Assembly (NCBI RefSeq): GCF_014851565.1
Contig: NZ_JACVAA010000002.1
Location: 736,236-800,235 of the forward strand
Reading direction: 5' to 3'
Source of the DNA: Pseudomonas sp. PDM15
Lineage (GTDB): Bacteria; Pseudomonadota; Gammaproteobacteria; Pseudomonadales; Pseudomonadaceae
Length of the DNA: 64,000 nucleotides
The notes under the pieces were generated by a model. It did no database searches. It was not told the origin of the DNA and saw only the letters and a program-made list of their open reading frames with translations. Both the position numbers and the translations under genes were made by a program. Positions 19,981 to 30,958 of this stretch are shown piece after piece (the first letter of the stretch is position 1; each line of letters begins with the position of its first letter).

Positions 19981-20823
19981 TCAGGGGCGCAACCAGAAGC
20001 GGTTGTCCGTAGCCGGAAGGCCTTCCGGCAGATCGCTCTGCAGAATCAGCAGACGCCGCTGCGCCAGCTTGCTGCGCCGCAGCTGCTCGCCGAAATGGCG
20101 CAGGAACAACTCGCGAAAGCTGCCATCGGCCTGGATCAGCGTCAGGCCTTCCTCGAAACGCTGACGCAGCTCCGGCTCAGCGCGGTTGAAGGTGAAATAC
20201 ACCGGCAGCGGGTAGACCAGCGCCAGGCCAGGCTCCACCATCAGCTCGGGGTACCGCTCGGGATGGTCGCCCACCTCGTCCCAGGCCTCGTGCAGCGCAC
20301 GGTGGTAATAGTCGAACCGGCGCTCGGCAAGCATGGCCAGAAGGTTTTCCGGGTGCGCGCTACCGACCACCGGCAGACGATTGAGGGCGAACAACGGATA
20401 GTCGCTCCACTGGCTGCCGAAACCACCTCGCAGGCGACGCAGGTCGTCCAGGGTTTTGACCCGGGCGAAGCGCGGTGCATCTTGGCGATGGATCAGCAGC
20501 AAGCGGTAGCCGAGCATGCCGGCATGCAGATCGAAGGGGATCATGCGCAGGTCGCGAAGACGCTCGGCATTGGGCGGCACATAGGCCAGGTCGACCATGC
20601 CGGCGCGCAGTTGCGCCAGGCAACGCTCCTGCGGCGGGTCCACGCCATCCGCCGGAGCCACGTGCAGCGCGCCGTGGGTCACTTCCGTGCGCTCGAGAAT
20701 CAGTCGAGTCAGCTCGAGGCGGTAAGCATAACGGCTGGCATCATGCTGGCAGACGCGCAGCTCGGCCGCCTGCAGGCTGCCGCAGAGCAACAGAGCGGTC
20801 AGCAGCCAGCGCGACGGAGTCAC
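19981..20823 (-). CDS. Periplasmic solute-binding-like protein
   Basis: This 280-residue protein has a signal peptide (W-L-L-T-A-L-L-L-C-G-S-L-Q-A-A) and a type 2 periplasmic binding-protein fold: A-E-L-R-V-C-Q-H-D near the mature N-terminus, then D-L-A-Y-V-P-P-N and L-R-R-L-R-G-G-F-G-S. No ABC permease is linked, so it may be a sensor or orphan binding protein rather than a transporter part. I chose the GTG at 20823, with AGGAG 8 nt upstream; it begins just after the hemH stop. A GTG at 20829, overlapping hemH, is possible. It is the last gene of the epimerase-hemH run. Confidence 0.72.
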   Translation of the reverse strand: MTPSRWLLTALLLCGSLQAAELRVCQHDASRYAYRLELTRLILERTEVTHGALHVAPADGVDPPQERCLAQLRAGMVDLAYVPPNAERLRDLRMIPFDLHAGMLGYRLLLIHRQDAPRFARVKTLDDLRRLRGGFGSQWSDYPLFALNRLPVVGSAHPENLLAMLAERRFDYYHRALHEAWDEVGDHPERYPELMVEPGLALVYPLPVYFTFNRAEPELRQRFEEGLTLIQADGSFRELFLRHFGEQLRRSKLAQRRLLILQSDLPEGLPATDNRFWLRP

Positions 20824-20825
20824 GG

Positions 20826-21848
20826 TCACAGCTCCTGCGGTGCACGCTCGCAGAGGATTTTCAGCGCCTCGACCCACTGCGGGTGATCGTTCAGGCACGG
20901 CACCAGCACCAGCTGTTCGCCACCTGCTTCCTGGAACTGTTCACGGCCGCGATCGCCGATCTCCTCCAGGGTCTCGATACAGTCGGCGACGAAGGCCGGG
21001 CACATCACCAGCAGCTTCTTCACCCCGGCCTTGGCCAGTTCGTCCAGCCGCGTCTCGGTGTAGGGCTCGATCCACTTGGCGCGGCCCAGGCGTGACTGGA
21101 ACGACACCGACCACTTGCCCGCCGGCAGCCCGGCGCGTTCGGCGAACAGCTCGGCACTGCGCAGGCACTGAGCGCGATAGCAGTGAGCGAGCACCTGGGG
21201 CGAAGCGGTACGGCAGCAGTCGGCGCCCTTCAGGCAATGGCCGCTCGGGTCGAGCTTGTGCAGATGGCGCTCGGGCAGACCGTGGAAGCTCAGCAGCAGA
21301 TGATCGAAATCCTGCTGCAGGTGCGGCCTGGCGCTGGCCACCAGGGCGTCGAGGTATTCCGGCTCGGCGTAGAACGGTGGCAGCTCGGCGAACTGCAGCG
21401 ACAGGTTCTGTTCGCGCACTACCCGGCGCACTTCCTCCAGCGCGGTGGTGGTGGTGCTGTCGGCGAACTGCGGGTAGAGCGGCGCCAGGGTCACCTTGCG
21501 CACACCCTGGGCCACCAGCCGCTTGAGCGTCGTCTCGATGGACGGCTCGCCGTAGCGCATGGCGAGCTCCACCGGGCCGTGCGACCAGTGCGGCTGCATG
21601 GCCTGCTGCAGGCGACGACTGAGCACGATCAGCGGCGAACCGCCCTCCCACCAGATCGACGAGTAGGCATGGGCCGATTGCTCGGGGCGCTTGATCAGGA
21701 TCAGCGACACCAGCAGCCGGCGCAGCGGCCAGGGCAGGTCGACCACATAGGGGTCCATGAGGAACTGGTTGAGATAGCGACGCACGTCGGCAACCTCCGT
21801 GGAGGCCGGCGAACCCAGATTGATCAACAGCAGGGCATGATCGGTCAT
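20826..21848 (-). CDS. hemH: Ferrochelatase
   Basis: Ferrochelatase inserts Fe2+ into protoporphyrin IX, the last step of protoheme synthesis, at the inner face of the cytoplasmic membrane. The 340-residue protein opens with L-L-L-I-N-L-G-S-P and [12 protein letters not shown]. It has the catalytic-His motif [11 protein letters not shown] near 185-195 and the Glu region around E-T-L-E-E-I-G near 295. Its start overlaps the stop of the upstream epimerase-like gene by 4 bp, and its stop lies within the start region of the binding-protein gene, so the three are one transcription unit. Confidence 0.96.
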   Translation of the reverse strand: MTDHALLLINLGSPASTEVADVRRYLNQFLMDPYVVDLPWPLRRLLVSLILIKRPEQSAHAYSSIWWEGGSPLIVLSRRLQQAMQPHWSHGPVELAMRYGEPSIETTLKRLVAQGVRKVTLAPLYPQFADSTTTTALEEVRRVVREQNLSLQFAELPPFYAEPEYLDALVASARPHLQQDFDHLLLSFHGLPERHLHKLDPSGHCLKGADCCRTASPQVLAHCYRAQCLRSAELFAERAGLPAGKWSVSFQSRLGRAKWIEPYTETRLDELAKAGVKKLLVMCPAFVADCIETLEEIGDRGREQFQEAGGEQLVLVPCLNDHPQWVEALKILCERAPQEL

Positions 21849-22750
21849 GCGGTGTCCTTGAACAGGTCGGCCAGGGCCGAGTCGAGATCGGTGAAACGGA
21901 ATTCGTAGCCGGCGGCCAGGGCGCGCTGCGGCAGCGCCTTCTGCCCGCCGAGCAGCAGCCCGGACATCTCGCCCAGGCCCAGCCTGAGCAGCGGACCGGG
22001 CAGCGGCAACAGTGCCGGGCGACCCAGCGCACGGCCGAGGGCGCGGGCGAAGGCCTTGTTCCTGGCCGGCTGCGGCGCGCAGGCATTATAGGGACCGCGG
22101 GCGTCTTCCCGCTGCAAGAGAAAATCGATCAGGCCGATTTCATCCTGCAGATGGATCCACGGCATCCACTGCCGACCATTGCCGATCGGCCCACCCAGCC
22201 CCAGGCGGAACGGCGGCAGCATGCGTTTGAGGAAGCCACCGTCGCCGGCCAGGACCAGCCCGGTGCGCAGCAGCACCACGCGGGTGCCCTGCTCCTCGGC
22301 GCGCTGCGCCGTCTCCTCCCAGGCGCCGCACAGCTGAGCGGCGAAGTCCTCGACCACCGGCGGGCTGTCCTCGTGCAACTCTCGCTCGCCGCCATCGCCA
22401 TACCAGCCTACGGCGGAACCGGAGATCAGCAGCCGCGGTTTATGGTCGCGGCTCTCCAGCCAGGCCAGCAGCTGCTCGGTCAGCGTCACGCGGCTGGCCC
22501 ACAGCAACGCCTTGCGCCTGTGCGTCCAGGGCCGGTCGGCGATGGGCGCGCCGGCCAGGTTGATCACCGCATCCAGCGGACCGTCGCCGTAGTCCTCTAG
22601 CCGGCCGATGCCACGCACGGCGGCGCCGCACAGCGCGGCGACCCTGTCCGGCGTGCGACTCCACACCGTCAGCTGGTGTCCCTGCCGCAACCACTGGCGA
22701 CACAGGGCACGTCCGATCAGACCTGTACCGCCGGTCAGCAATATGTGCAT
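21845..22750 (-). CDS. TIGR01777-family NAD(P)-dependent epimerase/SDR
   Basis: This is an extended short-chain dehydrogenase/epimerase of the YfcH/TIGR01777 family whose substrate is not established. The 301-residue protein has the N-terminal cofactor loop T-G-G-T-G-L-I-G at residues 6-13. Further marks are N-L-A-G-A-P-I near 64, S-G-S-A-V-G-W-Y-G near 110 with the Tyr of the SDR dyad, and a C-terminal DUF1731-like tail. It is the first gene of the hemH run and is often found near hemH in pseudomonads. It is divergent from the FAD oxidoreductase gene across about 219 bp. Confidence 0.88.
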   Translation of the reverse strand: MHILLTGGTGLIGRALCRQWLRQGHQLTVWSRTPDRVAALCGAAVRGIGRLEDYGDGPLDAVINLAGAPIADRPWTHRRKALLWASRVTLTEQLLAWLESRDHKPRLLISGSAVGWYGDGGERELHEDSPPVVEDFAAQLCGAWEETAQRAEEQGTRVVLLRTGLVLAGDGGFLKRMLPPFRLGLGGPIGNGRQWMPWIHLQDEIGLIDFLLQREDARGPYNACAPQPARNKAFARALGRALGRPALLPLPGPLLRLGLGEMSGLLLGGQKALPQRALAAGYEFRFTDLDSALADLFKDTA

Positions 22751-22954
22751 GGCATCCTCCTCGCATGGCGTTAACCACCTGTCACGCCCTAGTCTGAATC
22801 ATGACGCCGCAACGTGCCTTTTTTCACCGAGGCCGCCGTCCCAGTTTCAGCAGGCTCACGCAGCGAATTGCGTGAGACGGTTACAACCAATATTCGTCCA
22901 CCCGTGTCCAACATGTAGCCGGCAGTAACATCGCTCCGAGAAGCGACCGGTTAG

Positions 22955-24174
<1,220 letters not shown>

Positions 24175-24217
24175 CCCCTGTGGGACAATGCCGCCCCCAC
24201 CCGCCGAAACCTCCACC

Positions 24218-25210
24218 ATGCGCCAGAAAGCTCACCCGCCCCGCCAGCCCAAAGCCGTCGTCAAAGGCCAATTGCACCCACGCAACCGCCACCAAGGGCG
24301 CTACGACTTTCCCAAGCTGATCGAGGCCAGCCCCGAGCTGGGCCGCTTCGTCATCCTCAACCCCTACGGCAAGCAGAGCATCGACTTCGCCGATCCCGAG
24401 GCGGTGAAGGTGTTCAACCGCGCGTTGATGCGCCAGCTGTACGGCATCGCCCACTGGGACATTCCGCCGGGTTACCTGTGCCCGCCGATTCCCGGCCGCG
24501 CCGACTATCTGCACGGCCTGGCCGACCTGCTAGCCGAGAGTAACGACGGCGCCATTCCGCGCGGAAAGGCGGTGCGCTCGTTGGACGTCGGCACCGGCGC
24601 CAACTGCATCTACCCGCTGCTCGGCCACAGCGACTATGGCTGGCGCTTCCTCGGTTCGGACATCGACCCGGTGGCCCTGGCCGCCGCCCGCGTCATCGTC
24701 CAGGCCAACGGCCTGGCCGAGGTCATCGAACTGCGCCAGCAGAGCGAGCCGCAGCACATCTTCCAAGGCCTGCTGGCCAGCGGCGAGCGCTTCACCCTGA
24801 CCCTGTGCAATCCACCCTTCCACGCTTCCGCCGCCGAGGCGGTGAGCGGCAGCACGCGCAAGTGGAAGAACCTCGGCAAGCTCGATCCCAAGCGCAAGCT
24901 GCCGGTGCTGAACTTCGGCGGGCAGAGCAACGAGCTGTGGTGCGAGGGTGGCGAGGCGGCCTTCCTGCGGCGCATGGCGCGCGAGAGCGCGGAGGTGGCC
25001 GGCCAGGTGCTGTGGTTCAGCAGCCTGGTGTCCAAGGCCAGCAACCTGCCCGGCCTGGAAGCGGCGCTGAAGAAGGCCGGCGCGCTGGAAGTGCGCCAGC
25101 TGGACATGGCCCAGGGCAACAAGCAGAGCCGCTTCGTCGCCTGGACCTTCCATGAGGTCGGGGCGCGACGCGCCTGGCTGAACGGTAGCATCGCCGACAG
25201 CGCCAACTGA
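24218..25210 (+). CDS. rlmF: 23S rRNA (adenine1618-N6)-methyltransferase
   Basis: RlmF methylates A1618 of 23S rRNA using S-adenosylmethionine. The 330-residue protein has [12 protein letters not shown] near 18, [10 protein letters not shown] near 90, the SAM loop [11 protein letters not shown] near 120 and the N6-methyltransferase motif L-C-N-P-P-F-H near 192. All of these match the E. coli enzyme closely. ATG 24218 gives a start like the family; an in-frame ATG at 24188 would add ten Pro-rich residues. It follows the TIGR02450 gene by a short gap. Confidence 0.93.
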   Translation: MRQKAHPPRQPKAVVKGQLHPRNRHQGRYDFPKLIEASPELGRFVILNPYGKQSIDFADPEAVKVFNRALMRQLYGIAHWDIPPGYLCPPIPGRADYLHGLADLLAESNDGAIPRGKAVRSLDVGTGANCIYPLLGHSDYGWRFLGSDIDPVALAAARVIVQANGLAEVIELRQQSEPQHIFQGLLASGERFTLTLCNPPFHASAAEAVSGSTRKWKNLGKLDPKRKLPVLNFGGQSNELWCEGGEAAFLRRMARESAEVAGQVLWFSSLVSKASNLPGLEAALKKAGALEVRQLDMAQGNKQSRFVAWTFHEVGARRAWLNGSIADSAN

Positions 25211-25253
25211 CTATGCTGAAGGGGCAACAGCCTCCGGGAGTCCGGGAGTCCCC

Positions 25254-26051
25254 ATGCGCTGGAAAACCCTGCTGACGATCTGCTGTCTGTCCTGGTGCCT
25301 GACCACCCAGGCGGAACCGCGCGAGCTGCAGATCAGCGTCGGCGACTGGCCACCCTACCTGTCCCAGGAATTGCGCCACAGCGGCGTGATCGCCCACATC
25401 ATCAGCGACCTGTTCGCCGAAGAAGGCTACAAGGTCAGCTTTCGTTTCCTGCCCTGGCCACGCGCCTACTCGGCGGCCGCCGCCGGCAAGTTCGACGCTA
25501 CCGGCGTGTGGATGCACAAGGGCGAGCGCGAGGCGGACTTCCTGTTCAGCGCACCACTGCTGGACGAACGCTTCGTGTTCTTCCACCTCAAGTCGCAACC
25601 TTTCGACTGGCACAGTTTCGACGACCTCGCCGGCATGACCCTGGGCGGCGGTCTGGAATACAGCTACGGCCCCGACTTCGACGCCTTCCTGGCCAAGGGC
25701 AAGGTGCACATGGAGCGGGTCTCCAGCGACCAGCAGAACTTCGAGAAACTGCTCAAGGAGCGGGTGGTGCTCTACCCCCAGGAGATCAACGTCGGCTACG
25801 CCGCGCTGAGCCGCCACTTCACCCCGGCGGAACGCGCCCGGGTCACTCACCACCCTCGGCCGCTGCTGATCAACCGCAGCTACCTGATGCTGCCCAGGAG
25901 CCTGGCCGGCAGCGAGGACCTGCTGCTGCGCTTCAACCAGCGCCTGCAGGCGTTCCGCGACAGCGGGCGCTACGACCGTTACTTCCAGGACCTGCAGGCA
26001 GGCAAGTACATGCTCACCGAGGAAGAGGCGACTCAGGCGTCGACCGAATAG
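25254..26051 (+). CDS. Periplasmic solute-binding protein (SBP_bac_3 type)
   Basis: This 265-residue exported protein has a signal peptide ending near T-T-Q-A-E and a family-3 amino-acid-binding-like domain. The domain opens I-S-V-G-D-W-P-P-Y-L and contains F-L-P-W-P-R-A-Y near 64 and D-A-T-G-V-W near 82. The W-P-R-A-Y motif is frequent in Pseudomonas binding-like proteins that have no linked ABC transporter; none is adjacent here. It may bind an amino acid or related ligand, or act as a sensor partner. Substrate unknown. Confidence 0.8.
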   Translation: MRWKTLLTICCLSWCLTTQAEPRELQISVGDWPPYLSQELRHSGVIAHIISDLFAEEGYKVSFRFLPWPRAYSAAAAGKFDATGVWMHKGEREADFLFSAPLLDERFVFFHLKSQPFDWHSFDDLAGMTLGGGLEYSYGPDFDAFLAKGKVHMERVSSDQQNFEKLLKERVVLYPQEINVGYAALSRHFTPAERARVTHHPRPLLINRSYLMLPRSLAGSEDLLLRFNQRLQAFRDSGRYDRYFQDLQAGKYMLTEEEATQASTE

Positions 26052-26066
26052 GCGGCAGCTTGCGCG

Positions 26067-26486
26067 CTACATCGCCCACTCGTTGACCACCATGTGCGTC
26101 TTCACCCGCTGCATGCCGGGGAAGCTCTCGATCACCCCGCGGATCTCGGCCAGACGCGCCATGCTCGCCGCTTCCACCTGCACCAGCATGTCGGTCTCGC
26201 CGCTGATGCCGCAGCACTGGCGGATCTCCGGGTAGGCACGCATGCGCTCGACGTAGTCCTGGCAGCGGCCGTCCTTGTAGAACAGCTCGAGGAAGGCCTT
26301 GACCCCGCCGTCGCCAGACTCGGCCACCTGGGCGTGGTAGCCGCGGATCACCCCGCTCTGCTCCAGCTGGCGAATGCGCTCGCCGACGGCCGAACGGGAC
26401 AGGCTGATTTCGCGGGCGATCTGGCTGACGGAGGTACGCGCATCCTGGCGCAGCAGGGCGATGATCTGGCGATCGAACTTGTCCAC
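26067..26486 (-). CDS. Lrp/AsnC-family transcriptional regulator
   Basis: This 139-residue regulator has an N-terminal helix-turn-helix (D-K-F-D-R-Q-I-I-A-L-L, then T-S-V-S-Q-I-A-R-E-I-S-L-S) and a C-terminal RAM ligand-binding domain with G-E-T-D-M-L-V near 103. It starts at GTG 26486; the frame is open far upstream, but only this part has regulator sequence. It is divergent from a YjeH-like amino-acid exporter across about 120 bp. It therefore probably senses the exported amino acid and controls that gene, as Lrp-type regulators often do. Confidence 0.88.
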   Translation of the reverse strand: MDKFDRQIIALLRQDARTSVSQIAREISLSRSAVGERIRQLEQSGVIRGYHAQVAESGDGGVKAFLELFYKDGRCQDYVERMRAYPEIRQCCGISGETDMLVQVEAASMARLAEIRGVIESFPGMQRVKTHMVVNEWAM

Positions 26487-26609
26487 GGTGGTTCTCGGCA
26501 GCAGGCAGTTTGACGGTGGATTCCGCCAGTTTGCCGGTGAACGGCGGCGACCTGCCCGAGGCGGCGCGCTTAACATGGCGGGATCGAAAGGAAGGAGCGA
26601 GCATACATC

Positions 26610-27875
26610 ATGAGCCGGCTGAACAAGGAACTGGGCCTGCTGCAGGGCATCGCCCTGCTCAGTACCTCGCTGCTGGGCACCGGCATCTTCGTGGTGCCGG
26701 CGCTGGCCGCCACCGCCGCCGGCAGCGCCTCGCTCTGGGCCTGGCTGATCCTGATCGCCCTGGTGCTGCCGGTAGCCTTCACCTTCGCCCAGTTGGGCAA
26801 GCGCTTCCCCCATGCTGGCGGCGCGCCGCACCTGATCGGACGCGCCTTCGGCGGGCGCATGGAGCGGCTGATCGCCTTCCTGTTCCTCGCCGTGCTGCCG
26901 GTCGGCCTGCCCGCCGCGCTGAACATCGCCACCGGCTTCTGGCAGGCGGTGTTGCCGATTGGCAAGGGCGAGGCGCTGCTGATCCAGTTCGTCACCCTCG
27001 GCGCCATGCTCCTGCTCGGCCAGCGCCCGGCCCGCGCCAGCGGCGTTGTGCAGGGGCTGATCGCCCTGGCGATCCTTGGCACGGTCGGCCTGGTGTGGTG
27101 GGTCGGCGACCTGCCGCTGGCCAGCCAGCCGCTGCTGCCAGAGATCGACGGTTCCTGGCAGCTGATCCCTGCAGCGCTGGGCGTGATGTTCTGGTGCTTC
27201 GTCGGCATCGAGGCCTTCACCCACCTGGGCGAGGAGTTCAAGCACCCGCAGCGCGACTTCCCCCTGGCCCTGCTGCTCGGCGTGCTGCTGGCCGGCCTGG
27301 TGTACTGGGGCTTCTCGGTGGCGGTACTGAGCTTTGGGGTGTACGGCGACGTGCACAGCGACGCCACCTCGCTGCCGCGGCTGATGCACATGCTGCTCGG
27401 TGATGAGGCGCGCTGGCTGGTGGCGGCGGTGGGCTACCTGGCCTGCTTCGCCTCGATGAACGTCTATGTGCAGGGCTTCGCCCGGTTGATCTGGAGCCTG
27501 GCCGACGAAGGCAAGCTGCCCTCCTCCCTCGCCCCGCTCAACCGTCACGGCGTACCGGCGCGCGCCCTGCTGGTGGTGGTGCTGATCTGCTGCCTGTGCG
27601 CCACCCTGGCCGCGGTAATGCAGCTGTCGGTGGACGACCTGATCCGCTACGCCAACGGCAACTTCATCGTCGTCTACCTGCTCAGCATGGCCGCCGGCTG
27701 GGTGCTGCTGCGCGGCCTCTGGCGCTGGATCGCCGGTTTCAGCACGCTGCTCTGCTGCCTGGTGCTGGTGGCCCTGGGCGTGGAGGCGCTGTATGCCCTC
27801 GGCTTGCTGGTGCTGCTGGCCGCGCTGGGTTACTGGCACGATCGCCGCGGATCGGTTCTCGCCTCGCGCGGCTGA
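26610..27875 (+). CDS. yjeH: YjeH-like amino-acid exporter (APC superfamily)
   Basis: This 421-residue inner-membrane protein has about 12 hydrophobic helices. It shares long segments with E. coli YjeH, an L-methionine and branched-chain amino-acid exporter: L-L-S-T-S-L-L-G-T-G-I-F near 17-28, F-L-A-V-L-P-V-G-L-P-A-A-L near 92, V-M-F-W-C-F-V-G-I-E-A-F near 192 and Y-L-A-C-F-A-S-M-N near 276. Export of methionine, Leu or Ile is the likely role. The divergent Lrp-type gene is its probable regulator. Confidence 0.88.
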   Translation: MSRLNKELGLLQGIALLSTSLLGTGIFVVPALAATAAGSASLWAWLILIALVLPVAFTFAQLGKRFPHAGGAPHLIGRAFGGRMERLIAFLFLAVLPVGLPAALNIATGFWQAVLPIGKGEALLIQFVTLGAMLLLGQRPARASGVVQGLIALAILGTVGLVWWVGDLPLASQPLLPEIDGSWQLIPAALGVMFWCFVGIEAFTHLGEEFKHPQRDFPLALLLGVLLAGLVYWGFSVAVLSFGVYGDVHSDATSLPRLMHMLLGDEARWLVAAVGYLACFASMNVYVQGFARLIWSLADEGKLPSSLAPLNRHGVPARALLVVVLICCLCATLAAVMQLSVDDLIRYANGNFIVVYLLSMAAGWVLLRGLWRWIAGFSTLLCCLVLVALGVEALYALGLLVLLAALGYWHDRRGSVLASRG

Positions 27876-27935
27876 ACGGTGAGCGAGTGGCCCGGGCCGG
27901 CTATCCTCTGCCAGGGATAGCCACAAGGACCGACC

Positions 27936-29267
27936 ATGCGCCGCATTCTCCGCGACCTGAAAATCCTCATCCTCGCCAACCTGTGGATAGTGCCGGTACT
28001 CGCCGGCCTGGTCGGCGCGCTGTTCTATTTCGTCGCCCCGCCGCCGCCCATGCATGCGCGCATGGCCACCGGTGCGCCGGGTGGCGGCTACCACGCCTTC
28101 GCCGAACGCCTGCGGGCCGAGCTGGAGCAGCAGGGCTTCGAGCTGGAGCTGGTGCAGAGCCAGGGCTCGCGCGACAACCTGGCCAAGTTGGGCGAAGGCT
28201 CCGTCGAACTGGCCCTGGTGCAGAGCGGCCAGGAGCTTGCGCTGGACCAGGAGGAGCGGGACAAGCTGGCCGGCCTCGGGGTGATGTACCGCGAGCCGCT
28301 GTGGCTGTTCACCGGGCGCAAAGTGAAGTTCGAGCGCCTGGCCGACCTGATGAAGCTGCGCCTGGCCATCGGCTCGGAAGACAGCGGCACCCAGGCGGTG
28401 ACCGCCGCCCTGTTCGCCGCCAACCGCATCGAGCCTGGCGCCTATCCCAAACAGTGGCAGGCACTGGGCGGCAGCCGCGCCGCCGATGCGCTGGTGAAGG
28501 GTGAGCTGGACGCCGCGTTCTTCGTCGGCCCGGCGGAGAACCCGCTGATCCAACGCCTGGCCGCCGAGCCCAAGCTGCGCCTGGTCAGCCTGCGCCGCAC
28601 CGAGGCCTACCTGGCGCGCCTGCCCTACCTGAGCCGCCTGGAAGTCGGCGAAGGCATGCTGGACATGGCGCGCAACACCCCGGAGCGCGACATCGTCACC
28701 CTCGGCCCTGTGGCCACCCTGGTGGCCGGCGAGAGCTTCCATCCCTCGCTGACCCCGCTGATCCTGGAAGCAGCCAAGACGGTGCTGAAGAACGGCAGCC
28801 TGCTCGACCCGGCCGGCAGCTATCCGGTGCGCCCGCCGCTGTCACTGCAGACCCTGAGCGAGGCCGACTATTACTACGACAAGGGCCTGCCGATCCTGCA
28901 GCGCTACCTGCCGTTCCGCATCGCCTCGCTGGCCGACCGCTACATCATCCTGGCCATCCCGCTGCTGGTACTGCTGTTCCCGCTGTTCAAGGCCATCGGC
29001 CCGATCTACCAGTGGCGCATCCGCGCGCGCATCTACCGCTGGTACAAGCACCTGCGCGAGATCGACCAGCAGCTGTACAAGGGCAAGCTCAATGGCGATA
29101 TCGGCGCCGAGATCGAGCGCCTGGAGAAGCTGGAGGACGAGCTGGCGCGGGTGGAAGTGCCGCTGTCCTACTCCAGCGAACTGTACGAGCTGCACATGCA
29201 CCTGCGCTACATGATCGAGCGCCTGCATGCAGTGCAGCACCGTCAGGCGTCAGCAGCGGTGCAATAA
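27936..29267 (+). CDS. TAXI-family TRAP-type solute-binding protein
   Basis: This 443-residue protein has an N-terminal transmembrane helix at about 12-33. A TAXI solute-binding domain follows with A-T-G-A-P-G-G-G-Y-H near 48 and A-I-G-S-E-D-S-G-T-Q near 145. A second hydrophobic helix near 330-350 precedes a charged C-terminal cytoplasmic tail (R-A-R-I-Y-R-W-Y) that is helical. No TRAP permease gene is adjacent, so it may be a membrane-anchored sensor or work with a distant permease. The two-helix layout is typical of a Pseudomonas subgroup annotated as TAXI proteins. Confidence 0.82.
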   Translation: MRRILRDLKILILANLWIVPVLAGLVGALFYFVAPPPPMHARMATGAPGGGYHAFAERLRAELEQQGFELELVQSQGSRDNLAKLGEGSVELALVQSGQELALDQEERDKLAGLGVMYREPLWLFTGRKVKFERLADLMKLRLAIGSEDSGTQAVTAALFAANRIEPGAYPKQWQALGGSRAADALVKGELDAAFFVGPAENPLIQRLAAEPKLRLVSLRRTEAYLARLPYLSRLEVGEGMLDMARNTPERDIVTLGPVATLVAGESFHPSLTPLILEAAKTVLKNGSLLDPAGSYPVRPPLSLQTLSEADYYYDKGLPILQRYLPFRIASLADRYIILAIPLLVLLFPLFKAIGPIYQWRIRARIYRWYKHLREIDQQLYKGKLNGDIGAEIERLEKLEDELARVEVPLSYSSELYELHMHLRYMIERLHAVQHRQASAAVQ

Positions 29268-29300
29268 AAAGCCCCGCCGCGGCGAACCGTGGCGGGGCTC
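29268..29300 (-). terminator. Terminator between TAXI and M28 peptidase genes
   Basis: AGCCCCGCC pairs with GGCGGGGCT around a partly self-complementary loop. The T-run (TTTTTA) lies on the minus-strand side, so it chiefly serves the M28 peptidase gene. The plus-strand tail is weak. Confidence 0.75.
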
Positions 29301-29317
29301 TTGTCAGCAGGCGTGGA

Positions 29318-30922
29318 TCACTTGATCCAGTGCTTGCCCCAGTGGGTGATGTCGTAGGCCTGGGCGGCGCGCTTCAGGCTCGGGCCCGCTGCCTTGCCGG
29401 CCTCGATCTCGTCATCGATCGCCTTGGTGGAATGCGACAGCCAGCTGGTGACGAACGCCATGGCGTCGCCGTTGATCTCCAGCGCACGCATGTCGATGTT
29501 GCCCAGGTTGTCGCAAGCCGCGTGGTAGCAAGGGTCGAGGGCGATGCCGGCAGTGCCGCCGTAACGCGCGGCCTGCTCCTCGGTCTTCAGCTCCTCGGCG
29601 CCGGTGAACAGGCCGCCGAAGGCGATGCCGTCGGTGAAGAACTGCGCGTAGTCGGAGCGGAAGGTGATTTCGTCACCCTCGAATGGCAGGCCCCGCAGCT
29701 TGTAGTACTCCTCGAACAGCTTCTCGATGGCCGCGGAACCGGGTGGGCCTTCCAGGCCGAAGGCGGAACCGTCACCGTCATAGATGAAGTAGCCGAAGTT
29801 CGGCGAGGCGATCATGTCGAAGTTCAGGTAGGCCTTGATCTTCGCCTTCTCCTCCGGCGGCAGCTGGGTCACATAGTAGGTCGAACCCACCAGCCCCGAC
29901 TCCTCGGCACCCCACCAGGCGAAGCGCAGCTTGTTGGTCGGCCGCACCTTGCGCAGCTGCACGGCCAGCTCCAGCAGCGCCGCGCTGCCCGAACCGTTGT
30001 CGTTGATGCCCGCACCCTCGAATACCGAGTCCAGGTGCGCACCGGCCATCACCACGTTGTTCGGGTTGCCATGCTTCGATTCGGCCACCAGGTTCTGGGT
30101 CTGGGTGCGCTCGCGCACCACGTCGGTGACCATGCGCAGCTGAAGCTCGGCCGTCTGGGCCAGGCCAACACCCACGTCATAGGTGGTGAACAGCACCGGA
30201 ATGCCACCGGCATAGGCGTCGCCCAGGGTGGCGTTGATCAGACCCTTGCGGTCCTCGGTGTCGCCCTGGTTGAACACCACCACGCCGACGGCGCCGGCGT
30301 TGGCAGCGTTCTCGGCCTTGATCGCGAAGTTGCAGCTACCGCGTTGCAGCAGGGCGATGGAGCCCGCCGGGAAGCCGGTGAAGTCGGCCTCCTCGCAGCC
30401 GCTGCTGGACGTGTTGCCGGCACCGAGTGCGATGTCCACCGGCACCACGGTGCTGGTGACATCACCGGCATCGGTCTGCGACAGGTAGGTGAAGTCCACC
30501 TCCCATTCGAAGGTTTCCGGGCTCGGCGCCACGGCCTGCAGCGTGCCCGGCCCTTGCGGGTAGAAGGCGCTGAACGGGAAGGCCTGCAGCGTGACCCGGT
30601 ATCCGGCGCGCTCCAGGGTTTCCTTCACATAGTTCAGCGAGCCGTCGTAACCCGGCAGGCCGGCGGCACGATTGCCGCCGTTGGCCAGGGCCACGTCGTG
30701 CAGCATCTGCAGGTGCTGCTGGGTGTTTTCCGCCTGCATGCAGCGCGGCAGCAACAGCGGTGAGCTGTTGAGGAGGCCGGCGCGGCACTCCAGCGGGCCG
30801 AGGCGAGTCGGGCTCCAGAGTTTGTCGAAGACTTGCGAGAGATCCTGAGGTCCGGCGGCGAGCGCCGGGGCGGCCGCGGAGGCCAGAAGAGAAGCAAACA
30901 GCAGCTTTTTCTTGTAATGCAT
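29318..30922 (-). CDS. Secreted M28-family aminopeptidase with PA domain
   Basis: This 534-residue zinc aminopeptidase resembles the secreted P. aeruginosa aminopeptidase. The signal peptide ends near A-L-A-A. A protease-associated domain around 150-260 carries R-G-S-C-N-F-A-I-K-A. The M28 catalytic domain shows the metal and active-site sequence H-L-D-S-V near 304, N-D-N-G-S-G near 317, W-G-A-E-E-S-G near 347, D-M-I near 377 and Y-H-A-A-C-D near 478. It should release N-terminal residues, typically Leu, outside the cell. ATG 30922 is preceded by GGAGAAAG. A strong hairpin sits in its leader. It is convergent with the TAXI gene. Confidence 0.93.
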   Translation of the reverse strand: MHYKKKLLFASLLASAAAPALAAGPQDLSQVFDKLWSPTRLGPLECRAGLLNSSPLLLPRCMQAENTQQHLQMLHDVALANGGNRAAGLPGYDGSLNYVKETLERAGYRVTLQAFPFSAFYPQGPGTLQAVAPSPETFEWEVDFTYLSQTDAGDVTSTVVPVDIALGAGNTSSSGCEEADFTGFPAGSIALLQRGSCNFAIKAENAANAGAVGVVVFNQGDTEDRKGLINATLGDAYAGGIPVLFTTYDVGVGLAQTAELQLRMVTDVVRERTQTQNLVAESKHGNPNNVVMAGAHLDSVFEGAGINDNGSGSAALLELAVQLRKVRPTNKLRFAWWGAEESGLVGSTYYVTQLPPEEKAKIKAYLNFDMIASPNFGYFIYDGDGSAFGLEGPPGSAAIEKLFEEYYKLRGLPFEGDEITFRSDYAQFFTDGIAFGGLFTGAEELKTEEQAARYGGTAGIALDPCYHAACDNLGNIDMRALEINGDAMAFVTSWLSHSTKAIDDEIEAGKAAGPSLKRAAQAYDITHWGKHWIK

Positions 30923-30958
30923 GGGTCTTTCTCCAATCCGTATTTGGAGCAAATGGAT

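Noticed and set aside
26067..28742. A very long minus-strand open frame covering the exporter and TAXI genes
   Set aside because: Only its last 139 codons (the Lrp regulator) have family sequence. The rest is Gln/His/Gly/Ala-rich shadow opposite well-supported genes, as expected in high-GC DNA.
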